Positions 43,200 through 52,980 of a stretch of DNA of 64,000 nucleotides are shown piece by piece. The DNA is from Leptothrix discophora (GTDB lineage Bacteria; Pseudomonadota; Gammaproteobacteria; Burkholderiales; Burkholderiaceae_C): positions 1 through 64,000 of the forward strand of contig NZ_JAUZEE010000004.1 of the NCBI RefSeq assembly GCF_030705305.1. Reading direction: 5' to 3'. Position numbers and translations under genes: made by a program. The stretch's first letter is position 1. The number at the start of each line of letters is the position of its first letter. A model generated the notes under the pieces. It saw nothing but the letters and a program-made list of their open reading frames with translations. It was not told the origin of the DNA and searched no databases.

Positions 43200-44987
43200 A
43201 TGCTGACCCTCGACCACCTCAACGGCCTGTCGCAGGCCGACTTCACGCAGGCGCTGGACGGCACCTACGAGCACTCGCCCTGGATCGCCGAGGCGGCCTG
43301 GGCGCAGCGCCCGTTCGCGACGCTGGCCGCGCTCAAGCATGCGATGGTGACGGTGCTGGCGCAGGCCGGCGTCGACGCCCAGCTGCGGCTGATCCGGGCC
43401 CACCCGGAGCTGGCCGGCAAGGCCATGGTCAGCCAGAGCCTGACGGCCGAGTCCACGAACGAACAGGGCAAGGCCGGCCTGACCGACTGCACGCCGGCCG
43501 AGTTCGCGCACATCCAGCAGCTCAACGCCGACTACAACGCGACGTTCGGCTTCCCCTTCATCCTGGCGGTGCGCGGCCCGCGCGGGCTGGGCCTGAACCG
43601 GCACGAGATCATCGCGACCTTCGAGCGCCGGCTGCGCCACCCGGTCGACGTGGAGCGGGCCGAGGCGCTGCGCAACATCCACCGCATCGCCGAGATCCGC
43701 CTGAACGACAAGTTCGGCGTCGAGCCGGTGCTGGGCAACCTCGTGTGGGACTGGGCCGAGAAGCTGGCGCAGCACAGCGACGTCGAGGGCGCGCTGACCG
43801 TCACCTACCTGACCGACGCGCACCGGGCCTGCGCCCAGCGCCTGTCGCACTGGATGCGCGAGGACTGCGGCTTCGACGAGGTCTCGATCGATGCGGTCGG
43901 CAACGTCGTCGGGGTCTATCACGGCAGCAATCACGGCAGCAATCACGGCAGCGATCCCGGCAGCGATCCGGCCGCGAAGCGCCTGCTGACCGGTAGCCAC
44001 TACGACACCGTGCGCAACGGCGGCAAGTACGACGGCCGGCTCGGCATCCTCGTGCCGATGGCCTGCGTGCGCGAGCTGCACCGCGCCGGTCGCCGCCTGC
44101 CCTTCGGCGTCGAGGTGATCGGCTTCGCCGAGGAGGAAGGCCAGCGCTACAAGGCCACCTTCCTGGGCTCCAGCGCCGTCACCGGCCACTTCGACCCGGG
44201 CTGGCTGGACCAGGCCGACGCCGACGGCATCCCGATGCGCGCGGCCATGCAGCATGCCGGCCTGTGCATCGACGACATCCCGAGGCTGGCGCGCGACCCG
44301 TCGCGCTACCTCGGCTTCGTCGAGGTCCACATCGAGCAGGGCCCGGTGCTCAACGAGCTGGACCTGCCGCTGGGCATCGTGCGCTCGATCAACGGCAGCG
44401 TGCGCTACACCGGCGAGGTCATCGGCATGGCCAGCCATGCCGGCACGACGCCGATGGACCGCCGCCGCGACGCCGCCGTCGCGGTCGCCGAACTGGCGCT
44501 GCACGTCGAGCGACGCGCGGCGGCGGTGCCCGACGTGGTCGGCACCATCGGCATGCTCAACGTGCCGTCCGGCTCGATCAACGTCGTGCCCGGCCGCTGC
44601 GCCTTCAGCCTGGACCTGCGCGCCACCACCAACGCCGCCCGCGACGCGCTGGCCGACGATGTGCGCGCCGAGCTGGCCCGCATCTGCGAACGGCGCGGCC
44701 TGCAGTTCACGCTCGAGGAGACCCTGCGTGCGGCGGCCGCCCCGAGCGCACCCGAATGGCAGGCCCGCTGGGAGGCCGCCGTCGCCCCGCTCGGCCTGCC
44801 GCTGCACCGCATGCCCAGCGGGGCCGGCCATGACGCGATGAAGCTGCACGAGGTGATGCCCCAGGCCATGCTGTTCGTGCGCGGCCTGAACGCCGGCATC
44901 AGCCACAACCCGCTCGAATCGAGCACCAACGACGACATCGAGCTGAGCGTGCGCGCCTTCCAGCACCTGCTGGACCAGCTCGCCTGA
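43200..44987 (+). CDS. OHCU decarboxylase / allantoate amidohydrolase fusion
   Basis: Residues about 1-170 are OHCU decarboxylase: the catalytic His in LIRAHPELAGK, LTAESTNEQGKAGL and the closing GLNRHEIIATFERR. It makes S-allantoin. Residues about 185-595 are an M20-family allantoate amidohydrolase: TGSHYDTVRNGGKYDG with metal His/Asp, FAEEEGQR with metal/catalytic Glu, VEVHIEQGPVL, and a C-terminal GAGHDAM. The fusion joins steps either side of the PuuE reaction. A Ser/Asn/His/Gly microrepeat (GSNHGSNHGSDPGSDP, about residues 242-257) is inserted inside the amidohydrolase part. Location cytoplasmic; probably one operon with puuE and the following deacylase. Confidence 0.92.
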   Translation: MLTLDHLNGLSQADFTQALDGTYEHSPWIAEAAWAQRPFATLAALKHAMVTVLAQAGVDAQLRLIRAHPELAGKAMVSQSLTAESTNEQGKAGLTDCTPAEFAHIQQLNADYNATFGFPFILAVRGPRGLGLNRHEIIATFERRLRHPVDVERAEALRNIHRIAEIRLNDKFGVEPVLGNLVWDWAEKLAQHSDVEGALTVTYLTDAHRACAQRLSHWMREDCGFDEVSIDAVGNVVGVYHGSNHGSNHGSDPGSDPAAKRLLTGSHYDTVRNGGKYDGRLGILVPMACVRELHRAGRRLPFGVEVIGFAEEEGQRYKATFLGSSAVTGHFDPGWLDQADADGIPMRAAMQHAGLCIDDIPRLARDPSRYLGFVEVHIEQGPVLNELDLPLGIVRSINGSVRYTGEVIGMASHAGTTPMDRRRDAAVAVAELALHVERRAAAVPDVVGTIGMLNVPSGSINVVPGRCAFSLDLRATTNAARDALADDVRAELARICERRGLQFTLEETLRAAAAPSAPEWQARWEAAVAPLGLPLHRMPSGAGHDAMKLHEVMPQAMLFVRGLNAGISHNPLESSTNDDIELSVRAFQHLLDQLA

Positions 44988-45019
44988 ACCCCAACCTCCC
45001 TCCGCCCGGAAAGCCCGAC

Positions 45020-46303
45020 ATGAGCGACCGCCAAGCAGCCGACATCCACGCAGCCGACACCTACGCCGCCCTCGACCGCTGGATCGACGATCACTTCGAC
45101 GAGCAGGTGCGCTTCCTGCAGGAACTCGTGCGCGTGCCGACCGACACGCCGCCCGGCAACAACGCGCCGCATGCCGAGCGCACCGCCGAGCTGCTGGCCA
45201 CGATGGGCCTGCAGGCCGAGCGGCATGCCGTGCCGGCCGACGCGGTGCGGGCCGCCGGGCTCGAATCCATCACCAACCTGATCGTGCGCCGTCGCTATGC
45301 CGACGGCGGCCCGGTGATCGCGTTGAACGCCCACGGCGACGTGGTCCCGCCCGGCGAGGGCTGGACCCACGGCCCCTACAGCGGCGAGGTCGTCGACGGC
45401 AAGCTCTACGGCCGCGCGGCGGCGGTCAGCAAGTGCGACTTCTCGACCTACACCTACGCGGTGCGCGCGGTCGAGGCGCTGGCTCAGTCGCTGAGCCAGC
45501 CGGGGGCACCGACGCTGAAGGGCGGCGTCGAGCTGCACTTCACCTACGACGAGGAATTCGGCGGCGAGCTGGGCCCCGGCTGGCTGCTGGACCAGGGACT
45601 GACGAAGCCCGACTTCGAGATCGCCGCCGGCTTCAGCTACCAGGTCGTGACCGCCCACAACGGCTGCCTGCAGATGGAGGTGACGGTCAACGGCGTGATG
45701 GCCCATGCCGCAATACCCGACAGCGGCGTCGACGCGCTGCAGGGCGCAACCGCCGTGCTGAACGCGCTCTACGCGCAGAACGTGCTCTACAAGCAGGTCC
45801 GTTCGTCGGTCACCGGCATCACGCATCCCTACCTCAACGTCGGCCTGATCCAGGGCGGCACCAACACCAACGTGATCCCCGGCAAGGTCGTGCTCAAGCT
45901 TGATCGCCGCATGATTCCCGAGGAGAACCCGCACGAGGTCGAGGCCACGCTGCACGAGGTCATCCGTGCGGCCGCCGCCACCGTGCCGGGCGTGACGGTG
46001 GACATCAAGCGCATGCTGATGGCCCACGCGCTCCAGCCCCTGGCGGGCAACCGGCCGCTGGTCGAGGCCCTGCAGCGCCATGGCGAGGACGTCTTCGACG
46101 AGCCCATCCCCGAATCCGGCACGCCGCTCTACACCGATGTGCGGCTGTACTGCGAACGCGGCATCCCGGCGGTGATCTACGGCGCCGGACCGCGCACCGT
46201 GCGCGAGTCCAACGCCAAGAGGGCCGACGAGCACATCGTGCTGGACGACCTGCGGCGCGCCACGAAGGTCGTCGCGCGCACCTTGCTGGACCTGCTGCGC
46301 TGA
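45020..46303 (+). CDS. M20 (ArgE/DapE) family deacylase
   Basis: Zinc-dependent amidase/deacylase: LNAHGDVVPPG with metal His and the Asp-equivalent region, GRAAAVSKCDF, TYDEEFGGELG with the catalytic Glu, and a dimerisation domain with HAAIPDSGVDAL. The C-terminus has GTPLYTDVRLY and RADEHIVLDDL. The substrate is unknown; its place directly after the allantoate amidohydrolase and before an NMT1-type transporter suggests a ureido, carbamoyl or N-acyl compound from purine or pyrimidine breakdown. GAAAGCCC-type ribosome site is weak. 427 aa, cytoplasmic. Confidence 0.85.
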   Translation: MSDRQAADIHAADTYAALDRWIDDHFDEQVRFLQELVRVPTDTPPGNNAPHAERTAELLATMGLQAERHAVPADAVRAAGLESITNLIVRRRYADGGPVIALNAHGDVVPPGEGWTHGPYSGEVVDGKLYGRAAAVSKCDFSTYTYAVRAVEALAQSLSQPGAPTLKGGVELHFTYDEEFGGELGPGWLLDQGLTKPDFEIAAGFSYQVVTAHNGCLQMEVTVNGVMAHAAIPDSGVDALQGATAVLNALYAQNVLYKQVRSSVTGITHPYLNVGLIQGGTNTNVIPGKVVLKLDRRMIPEENPHEVEATLHEVIRAAAATVPGVTVDIKRMLMAHALQPLAGNRPLVEALQRHGEDVFDEPIPESGTPLYTDVRLYCERGIPAVIYGAGPRTVRESNAKRADEHIVLDDLRRATKVVARTLLDLLR

Positions 46304-46313
46304 TCCGGCGCAC

Positions 46314-46333
46314 GGCGCACCGCCCGGTGCGCC
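46314..46333 (+). terminator. 8-bp hairpin after the M20 gene
   Basis: GGCGCACC/GGTGCGCC around GCCC, 11 bases after the stop codon; no T-run. It may be a weak terminator or part of the structured leader that follows. Confidence 0.45.
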
Positions 46334-46338
46334 CGCAG

Positions 46339-46416
46339 ATGCACCAGGCTGGCGCTTGCGCCGTGTGCATGGTTCTTGCAGCCGTCGGTCGGATCGCTCC
46401 GACCCTCCTGCAAGGA
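46339..46416 (+). promoter_or_regulatory. Structured leader in front of the NMT1-type transporter operon
   Basis: Two hairpins are visible. ATGCAC/GTGCAT encloses GGCG/CGCC (46339-46370). CTTGCAG/CTGCAAG (46375-46381 with 46408-46414) encloses GGTCGGA/TCCGACC (46387-46404). The second outer strand overlaps the Shine-Dalgarno AAGGA (46412-46416), so folding would hide the ribosome site. It does not match any riboswitch class I can name. Confidence 0.45.
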
Positions 46417-46423
46417 CCCCACG

Positions 46424-47538
46424 ATGCCCACGGCCCCGAACGACCGCCCTGACCTCCTGCCGCCGACGCCGCATTCGCCCCGAGCGTCCCGCCGCCGCGC
46501 ACTGGACCTGTCGATCCGCCTGATCTGCTGCCTGGCGACCGGCGCGAGCATGGCCCTGACCGCCTTGCCGGCGCTGGCGCAGGAGACCGCCGTGAAGTTC
46601 CAGCTCGACTGGCGCTTTGAAGGTCCGGCCGCGCTCTTCCTCGTGCCCGCGAGCAAGGGCTACTACAAGGCCGAGAAGCTCGCCGTCAGCGTCGATGCCG
46701 GCAACGGCTCGGGCGGCACCGTCACGCGGGTGGCCTCGGGCGCCTACGACATGGGCTTCGCGGACCTGGCCGCGTTGATGGAGTTCCACGCCAACAACCC
46801 GACGGTGCCCAACAAGCCGGTGGCCGTCATGATGGTCTACAACAACACGCCGGCGGCGGTGCTGGCCCTGAAAAAGAGCGGCATCGGCAAGCCCTCGGAC
46901 CTCAGCGGCAAGAAGCTCGGCGCGCCGGTCTTCGACGCCGGCCGCAAGGCCTGGCCGATCTTCGCCAAGGAGAACAAGGTCAGCAACGTGACCTGGACCG
47001 CGATGGACCCGCCGCTGCGCGAGACCATGCTGGTGCGCGGCGACATCGACGCGATCACCGGCTTCTCCTTCACCTCGCTGCTCAACCTGGAGGCACGCGG
47101 CGTCAAGACCGAGGACATCGTCGTGCTGCCCTACCCGCAGTTCGGCGTGAAGCTCTACGGCAACGCCATCATCGTCGGCGAGGACTTCCTCAAGAAGAAC
47201 CCGGAAGCGGTGAAAGCCTTCCTGCGTGCCTTCACCAAGGGCCTGAAGGACGTCATCGCCGACCCGGCCGCCGCGGTCGCCACGGTCAAGGAACGCGACG
47301 GCATCGTCAATGCCGAGCTGGAGACGCGCCGCCTCAAGCTCGCGCTCGACGCCACCGTGCTGACGCCCGATGCGAAGGCCGAAGGCTTCGGCGAGGTCAA
47401 GGCCCCGCGCCTGGCGCTGATGGCCAGCCAGGTCTCCGACGCCTTCGCGACCAAGGAACGCGTCAACGTCGCCGCGATCTGGAACGGCGGCTTCCTGCCC
47501 AGCGCGGCGGAGCGGGACATCTTCGGGGCGAAGAAGAA

Positions 47539-47542
<4 letters not shown>
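46424..47542 (+). CDS. ABC transporter substrate-binding protein, NMT1/SsuA-like
   Basis: A long basic N-region and a hydrophobic segment (LICCLATGASMALTALPALA) form the signal peptide. The mature part is a type II periplasmic binding fold: VKFQLDWRFEGPAALFLVPA, KGYYKAEKLAVSVDAGNGSG, YDMGFADLAALMEF and KKLGAPVFDAGRKAWP. Members bind pyrimidine precursors, riboflavin, taurine, urea-like or aromatic compounds. The neighbouring purine catabolic genes suggest a ureide or nucleobase ligand. The stop overlaps the ATPase gene start (GTGA). Confidence 0.9.
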
Positions 47543-48347
<805 letters not shown>

Positions 48348-48351
<4 letters not shown>

Positions 48352-49130
48352 CGATGTCCACGTCGCGCGCCCGCCGGCTCGAACAGGCCTCGCCCTGGAT
48401 CCTGCTCGTGGCCACCGTGCTGATCTGGCAGCTGCTGTGCAGCGGGCTGGGCGTCTCCGAGTTCATCTTCCCCAGCCCCTGGTCGATCGCGCAGGCGCTG
48501 GGCGAGCACGGCAGGACCATCGCCGGCCATGCCTGGCGCACCTTCTGGGTGACGATGGCGGGCTTCGGCCTGTCCATCGTCGTGGGCGTGCTGCTGGGCT
48601 TCCTGATCGGCAGCTCGCGGGTCGCCTACACCGCCGTCTACCCGCTGATGACGGCCTTCAACGCCCTGCCCAAGGCGGCCTTCGTGCCCATCCTGGTGGT
48701 GTGGTTCGGCATCGGCGTCGGCCCGGCGGTGCTGACCGCCTTCCTGATCAGCTTCTTCCCCATCATGGTCAACATCGCCACCGGCCTGGCGACGCTGGAG
48801 CCCGAGCTGGAGGACGTGCTGCGCGTGCTCGGCGCGCGGCGCTGGGACGTGCTGGTCAAGGTCGGCCTGCCGCGTTCGATGCCCTACTTCTACGGCTCGC
48901 TCAAGGTCGCGATCACGCTGGCCTTCGTCGGCACCACGGTTTCGGAGATGACCGCTGCCAACGAGGGCATCGGCTACCTGCTCATCAGCGCCGGCAGCTC
49001 GATGCAGATGGGCCTGGCCTTCGCCGGCCTGGTGGTGGTCGGGGCGATGGCGATGGCGATGTACGAGCTGTTCTCGGTGGTCGAGCGGCGCACGACCGGC
49101 TGGGCGCACCGGGGTTCGCAGGGGCACTGA
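48348..49130 (+). CDS. ABC transporter permease, NitT/TauT type
   Basis: Six membrane segments over 260 aa with the EAA loop LRVLGARRWDVLVKVGLPRSMP, which contacts the ATPase. It completes the three-gene importer begun by the NMT1-like binding protein. The ATG overlaps the ATPase stop. No hairpin terminator is obvious before the convergent glycosyltransferase. Confidence 0.93.
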
Positions 49131-49150
49131 GGCCCGGCGTGGCGAGCCGC

Positions 49151-50392
49151 TCAGCCCGCCCCGACCCGCTCGGCCAGTGCGATCTGGCGCGGCAGGCAGA
49201 CACGCTGCAGGTCGTAGCGTTCGAGCACGCGCGCACGGGCCCGGACGCCGATGCCATCGGCATCGCGCGGCCTGGCCAGCGCATCGGCGCTGGCCTCGAC
49301 CAGCGCGGCGGTGTCGAAGAAGTCGACCAGCCAGCCGGTCTCGCCGTGGTCGATCACCTCGCGCACCGGCGCGGTGTCGCTGCCGATCACGCGCATGCCG
49401 CAGGCCATGGCCTCCAGCAGCGACCAGCTCAGCACGAAGGGGTAGCTCAGGTAGACGTGGGCACGGGCGATGCGGAACAGGTCGATCAGCGAGCGGTGCG
49501 GCACCTTGCCGACGAAGTGGACGCGGGCCAGCCCGTCCGCGCCGAGCGCCTCGCGCACCTCGTCGAGGTAGATCTGCTGGTGGCTGCCGGCGGCCGGCCG
49601 GGCGCCATAGCTGACGTCGTTGCCACCGACGATCACGGCCTGCGCCCGCGGCCGGCGCCGCAGCAGTTCGGGCAGCGCGCGCATGAAGCGGTGGTAGCCG
49701 CGGCTGGGCTCGAGGTTGCGGTTGACGAAGCTCAGCACCTCGTCGTCCGCGCCCAGGTCCAGCACGGTGCCGGCCTGGCTGGTGGTCCTGAAGCGCGCGG
49801 TGTTGTCGGGGCTGGCGTAGGCCGTGTCGATGCCGTCGTGGATCACCTCGATGCGGTCACGCCAGGGCTGCGGCACCGTGCCGGCCTGCCAGCGGGTCGG
49901 GCTGATGCCGGCATCCATGCCGACCAGCGCCTGCATCAGGGCCAGGTTCTTGGTGGCCAGTCGGCAGCGCATGGCCAGGTCGACGGTGCCGAACTCGGGG
50001 TCAAAGCCGACGTCCTGACCTTCGGCCGCATAGAAGAACTCGACAAAGTGCAGCTGGCGCGCCTGCGGCCACAGCTCGCGCAGGAACAGCGCCTCGCCCC
50101 AGCCGGGATGCACGCAGATCAGGTCGGGCCGGAAGTCGGCCGCATCCAGCCTCGCGGCTGCGGCCACGCATGCCTCGCCACGCAGCACCTTGGTCTCGAT
50201 GTCCTGCACCCACGGGTGGATACCCGGCGTGTTGCCGCGCGCAAGCCCGTAGCGCATCGCCTGCACGCCCGCCAGCGGCGCGGCCAGCGGGCTCATGCCG
50301 AGCGAGCGGACCTCATGGCCTCGCGCGGCCAGCGCCGGCGCGAGATGGCGGTACTGGCCGGGGAAGTTCTGGTGCACGAAGAGAATCCGCAT
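49151..50392 (-). CDS. Group 1 glycosyltransferase (GT4-like)
   Basis: GT-B fold: ILFVHQNFPGQYRHLAPALA at the N-terminus and the GT4 C-terminal pattern FVGKVPHRSLIDLFRIARAH, then YPFVLSWSLLEAMACGMRVI and DTAPVREVIDHGETGWLVDF. The conserved donor-site Glu (SLLEAMACG) and basic residues are present. The N-terminal domain resembles glycan synthesis enzymes that act on exopolysaccharide or lipid-linked sugars. It is a single gene with no sugar cluster around it. ATG 50392 is chosen because the family start MRILFVHQNFP is there. Confidence 0.85.
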   Translation of the reverse strand: MRILFVHQNFPGQYRHLAPALAARGHEVRSLGMSPLAAPLAGVQAMRYGLARGNTPGIHPWVQDIETKVLRGEACVAAAARLDAADFRPDLICVHPGWGEALFLRELWPQARQLHFVEFFYAAEGQDVGFDPEFGTVDLAMRCRLATKNLALMQALVGMDAGISPTRWQAGTVPQPWRDRIEVIHDGIDTAYASPDNTARFRTTSQAGTVLDLGADDEVLSFVNRNLEPSRGYHRFMRALPELLRRRPRAQAVIVGGNDVSYGARPAAGSHQQIYLDEVREALGADGLARVHFVGKVPHRSLIDLFRIARAHVYLSYPFVLSWSLLEAMACGMRVIGSDTAPVREVIDHGETGWLVDFFDTAALVEASADALARPRDADGIGVRARARVLERYDLQRVCLPRQIALAERVGAG

Positions 50393-50448
50393 GCGGGGAT
50401 TGTCCCCATCGCCACAGGTCCCGACGCAAGCCCCCACCGGAGATGCCG

Positions 50449-50934
50449 ATGAACGCGCCCACCCCCGTTGAACTCGTCACATGGCTGCGAGCCGCCAACC
50501 GCATCGCCGCCGAGGCGCTGGCCCAGGGCCATCACCCGTTCGGGGCCCTGCTGGTCGGACCGGACGGCCAGACCGTGCTGATGACGCAGGGCAACGTCGA
50601 TGCCGTCAACCATGCCGAGGCGGTGCTGGCCCGCGAGGCGGCCCGCCGCTTCGATGCCCACACGCTGTGGCACAGCACCCTGGTGACCACCGTCGAGCCC
50701 TGCTGCATGTGCGCCGGCACGCAGTACTGGGCCCACATCGGCCGCGTCGTCTACGGCATGAGCGAAGCCCGCCTGCTCGCGCTGACCGGCAACCATGCCG
50801 AGAACCCGACGCTGGACCTGCCCTGCCGCGAGGTGTTCGCGCGCGGCCAGAAGGACATCGAGGTCCACGGGCCGGTGGCCGAGGTCGAGGAGGAGATCGC
50901 CGCGCTGCACCGTGACTTCTGGCGACTTCGCTGA
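50449..50934 (+). CDS. Nucleoside/guanine deaminase-like CDA-family protein
   Basis: Zinc-dependent cytidine-deaminase fold: VNHAEAVLAREAA (His ligand, catalytic Glu) and EPCCMCAGTQYW (two Cys ligands). N-terminal HPFGALLVGPDG is typical of the GuaD/tRNA-deaminase branch. The purine-catabolic setting favours guanine deaminase (guanine to xanthine), but cytosine or other base deaminases are possible. GGAG stands 6 bases before ATG 50449. 161 aa, cytoplasmic. Confidence 0.82.
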   Translation: MNAPTPVELVTWLRAANRIAAEALAQGHHPFGALLVGPDGQTVLMTQGNVDAVNHAEAVLAREAARRFDAHTLWHSTLVTTVEPCCMCAGTQYWAHIGRVVYGMSEARLLALTGNHAENPTLDLPCREVFARGQKDIEVHGPVAEVEEEIAALHRDFWRLR

Positions 50935-51206
50935 ACCGCAGACCGGCCCGTTCGTTGCGGACCTGAAATAAATGAGGGCCGACGGGCATAAACCGGCTAT
51001 GCTGCGCCCACAGACATGCACCAAGGCCGTTTCTTCAAGGTCTTGCTCCTCTTCCGCAGTGGTTGACGACCTCTCGCAGGTTGCACCGATCACCGCCGGC
51101 CAAGTCTTCCAACTCCCGGTTTGACGTTTCTTGAGTGTTGCTGTCCCCGCAGGTTTTCGCCGGCGGGTGTTTTTGTTTTGATCCGACACACACGAAGGAA
51201 ACTCCC
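50935..51206 (+). promoter_or_regulatory. Long leader/intergenic region before the cold-shock gene
   Basis: No gene is visible in about 270 bases. CCCGC (51146-51150) and GCGGG (51163-51167) form a stem followed by TGTTTTTGTTTT (51168-51179), only 27 bases before the ATG. This is an intrinsic-terminator-like attenuator inside a probable 5' UTR. Long structured leaders are typical of cspA-type genes. AAGGAA is the ribosome site. Confidence 0.5.
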
Positions 51207-51422
51207 ATGAGCACGACTCAACAAGGCACGGTCAAGTGGTTCGACGACGGCAAGGGCTTCGGCTTCATCACGCCGGCTGACGGTTCCAAGGACCTGTTCG
51301 CCCACCACAGCGAAATCCGCAACGGCGGCGGCTTCCGCAGCCTGCAGGAAAACCAGAAGGTCGAGTTCGAAGTCAAGCAAGGCCCGAAGGGTCTGCAAGC
51401 CGCGAACATCAAGCCGCTGTAA
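51207..51422 (+). CDS. CspA-family cold-shock protein
   Basis: 71-aa OB-fold RNA chaperone with both RNA-binding motifs, KGFGFITP (RNP1) and DLFAHHSEI (RNP2, His variants), and the opening [15 protein letters not shown]. It melts RNA secondary structure. ATG 51207 has AAGGAA 6 bases upstream; the upstream open frame is leader. A clear terminator follows. Confidence 0.97.
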   Translation: MSTTQQGTVKWFDDGKGFGFITPADGSKDLFAHHSEIRNGGGFRSLQENQKVEFEVKQGPKGLQAANIKPL

Positions 51423-51490
51423 TCAGCCCGCGACCGTGCCGCCCGCCCTGCGGGTGGCTCGGTCGATGAGCCTGATGCACGACCTGCTGG

Positions 51491-51518
51491 AAAAGCCGCC
51501 CTCTGGGGCGGCTTTTTT
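51491..51518 (+). terminator. Rho-independent terminator after the cold-shock gene
   Basis: AAAAGCCGCC pairs with GGCGGCTTTT around CTCTGG and ends in a T-run. The A/T symmetry would let it terminate in both directions, also serving the convergent HlyD gene. Confidence 0.9.
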
Positions 51519-51584
51519 GTGGGCGATTGGCGGCCGCCCTGCGCGCGACGGATGTCGACACGCAGGGCCTGCTGACCGCCGTCC

Positions 51585-52973
51585 TCAGCGCTCGCGCCCG
51601 GCGCGGCTCACCGCATGCGTGATCGGGTCCATCAGGTACTGCAGCGGCGTGCGGGTCTCGCCGTGCAGGAAGACCTCGGCGGGCATGCCGGCCTGGAGCT
51701 TGGCGTCGTGTTCGCCCTTGGCGGCACGCCTGACCGACTCGGGCGTGACGTCGATGTTGACGATGTAGAAGGGCATGCCGGTCTCGCGCTGGACCTGGCG
51801 GTCGCCGCCGACGTAGTTTACGGTGCCCTTGACCAGGTCGGTGGTGCGGTAGCTGAAGGCGGTGAAGCGCAGGTCGGCTTCCTGGCCGCGCTGGACACGG
51901 CTGATGTCCTCGGTGCGGATCTGCGCCTCGACCACCAGGCGCGGGTTGGCCGGCACGATCTCGGCGATCGGCTCGCGCGGGGCGATCACGCCGCCGGGCG
52001 AGGTCACGCGCAGGCCGATGACCTCGCCGTCGACCGGCGCGGTGATGACCTGGCGGCGCGAGGCGTCGATCGCCTTGCGCAGCTCCTGCTCGATTTCCTG
52101 CACCCGCACCAGCGCCACCTTGAGCTGGTCGCTGGCCTGCTGGCGGTAGTCGTTCTCGATCTGGCTCAGGCGCAGCTCGATGTCGCCGGTGCGCTGGTCG
52201 GCCCGCGCCAGCTCGGCGGTGCGCTCGGCGATCTTGCTGTTGTAGTCGGCCATCGAGGCCTCCTGCTGCATGACCTGCGACTCCGACACCAGGCCTTCCT
52301 TGGCCAGGCTGCGGCTGAGCGCATGGTCGCGGCCCTGCGCCGCGATCGACTCGCGGGTGCTGGCGATCTGCGCATGCAGCGAGTCGATCTCCTGGCGGAT
52401 CTTGATGCGCTGCCTGGCCAGCAGCGCGGACTGGCTGGACAGCGCCGTCAGGCGGGCATCGAACAGGGCCTGTTCCTTGTCCATCTGGTTGCGCACCACC
52501 GGGTCGCCGCGGCCGGCCTCGACCAGATCAGGCGGGAAGACCAGCTGCGGGCTGCGGGCCTGCTCGGCCTCCAGCCGGGCCACGCCGGCCCGCTCGGACA
52601 TCAGGCGCTGGGCCAGCCGGGTGCGGTCGGCATGGACCGAGACATCGCCCAGCTCGATCAGCGGCTCGCCGGCCTTGACCCGCTGGCCGTCGCGCACGTA
52701 GACCGCGCGCACGGTGCCGCCCTCGACGTGCTGGATCACGCTGCGGTTGAGGTCGACCTTGACGTAGCCGCTCGCCACGACCGCCGAGGACAGCGGCGCG
52801 AAGGCCAGCCAGCCCATCGCCGGCACCAGGCCGACCAGCACGACGATACGGCCGATGCGCACGAGGTCCCTGGCCTTGCCGAGGTGGCGGGTGACGAGGT
52901 CGGCCTCGGCCGGCAGTGGGGAGGGCATCTGAGCGGGCATCAGGGCGGGCCGTTGCATGGCGGGCAGTTGCAT
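51585..52973 (-). CDS. HlyD-family adaptor of a second type I secretion system (PrtE-like)
   Basis: A cytoplasmic N-terminal tail is followed by one membrane helix (about 42-62, GRIVVLVGLVPAMGWLAFAP), barrel-sandwich half IQHVEGGTVRAVYVRDGQRV, a long coiled-coil hairpin (about 105-320), second half APVDGEVIGLRVTSPGGVI and a C-terminal barrel with GMPAEVFLHGETRTPLQYLM, the typical end of AprE/PrtE adaptors. It lies 7 bases downstream of the ABC gene. No TolC gene is in this locus, so the partner would be elsewhere, perhaps the TolC-family gene at 18.8 kb. Confidence 0.93.
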   Translation of the reverse strand: MQLPAMQRPALMPAQMPSPLPAEADLVTRHLGKARDLVRIGRIVVLVGLVPAMGWLAFAPLSSAVVASGYVKVDLNRSVIQHVEGGTVRAVYVRDGQRVKAGEPLIELGDVSVHADRTRLAQRLMSERAGVARLEAEQARSPQLVFPPDLVEAGRGDPVVRNQMDKEQALFDARLTALSSQSALLARQRIKIRQEIDSLHAQIASTRESIAAQGRDHALSRSLAKEGLVSESQVMQQEASMADYNSKIAERTAELARADQRTGDIELRLSQIENDYRQQASDQLKVALVRVQEIEQELRKAIDASRRQVITAPVDGEVIGLRVTSPGGVIAPREPIAEIVPANPRLVVEAQIRTEDISRVQRGQEADLRFTAFSYRTTDLVKGTVNYVGGDRQVQRETGMPFYIVNIDVTPESVRRAAKGEHDAKLQAGMPAEVFLHGETRTPLQYLMDPITHAVSRAGRER

Positions 52974-52980
52974 GGCGGGA

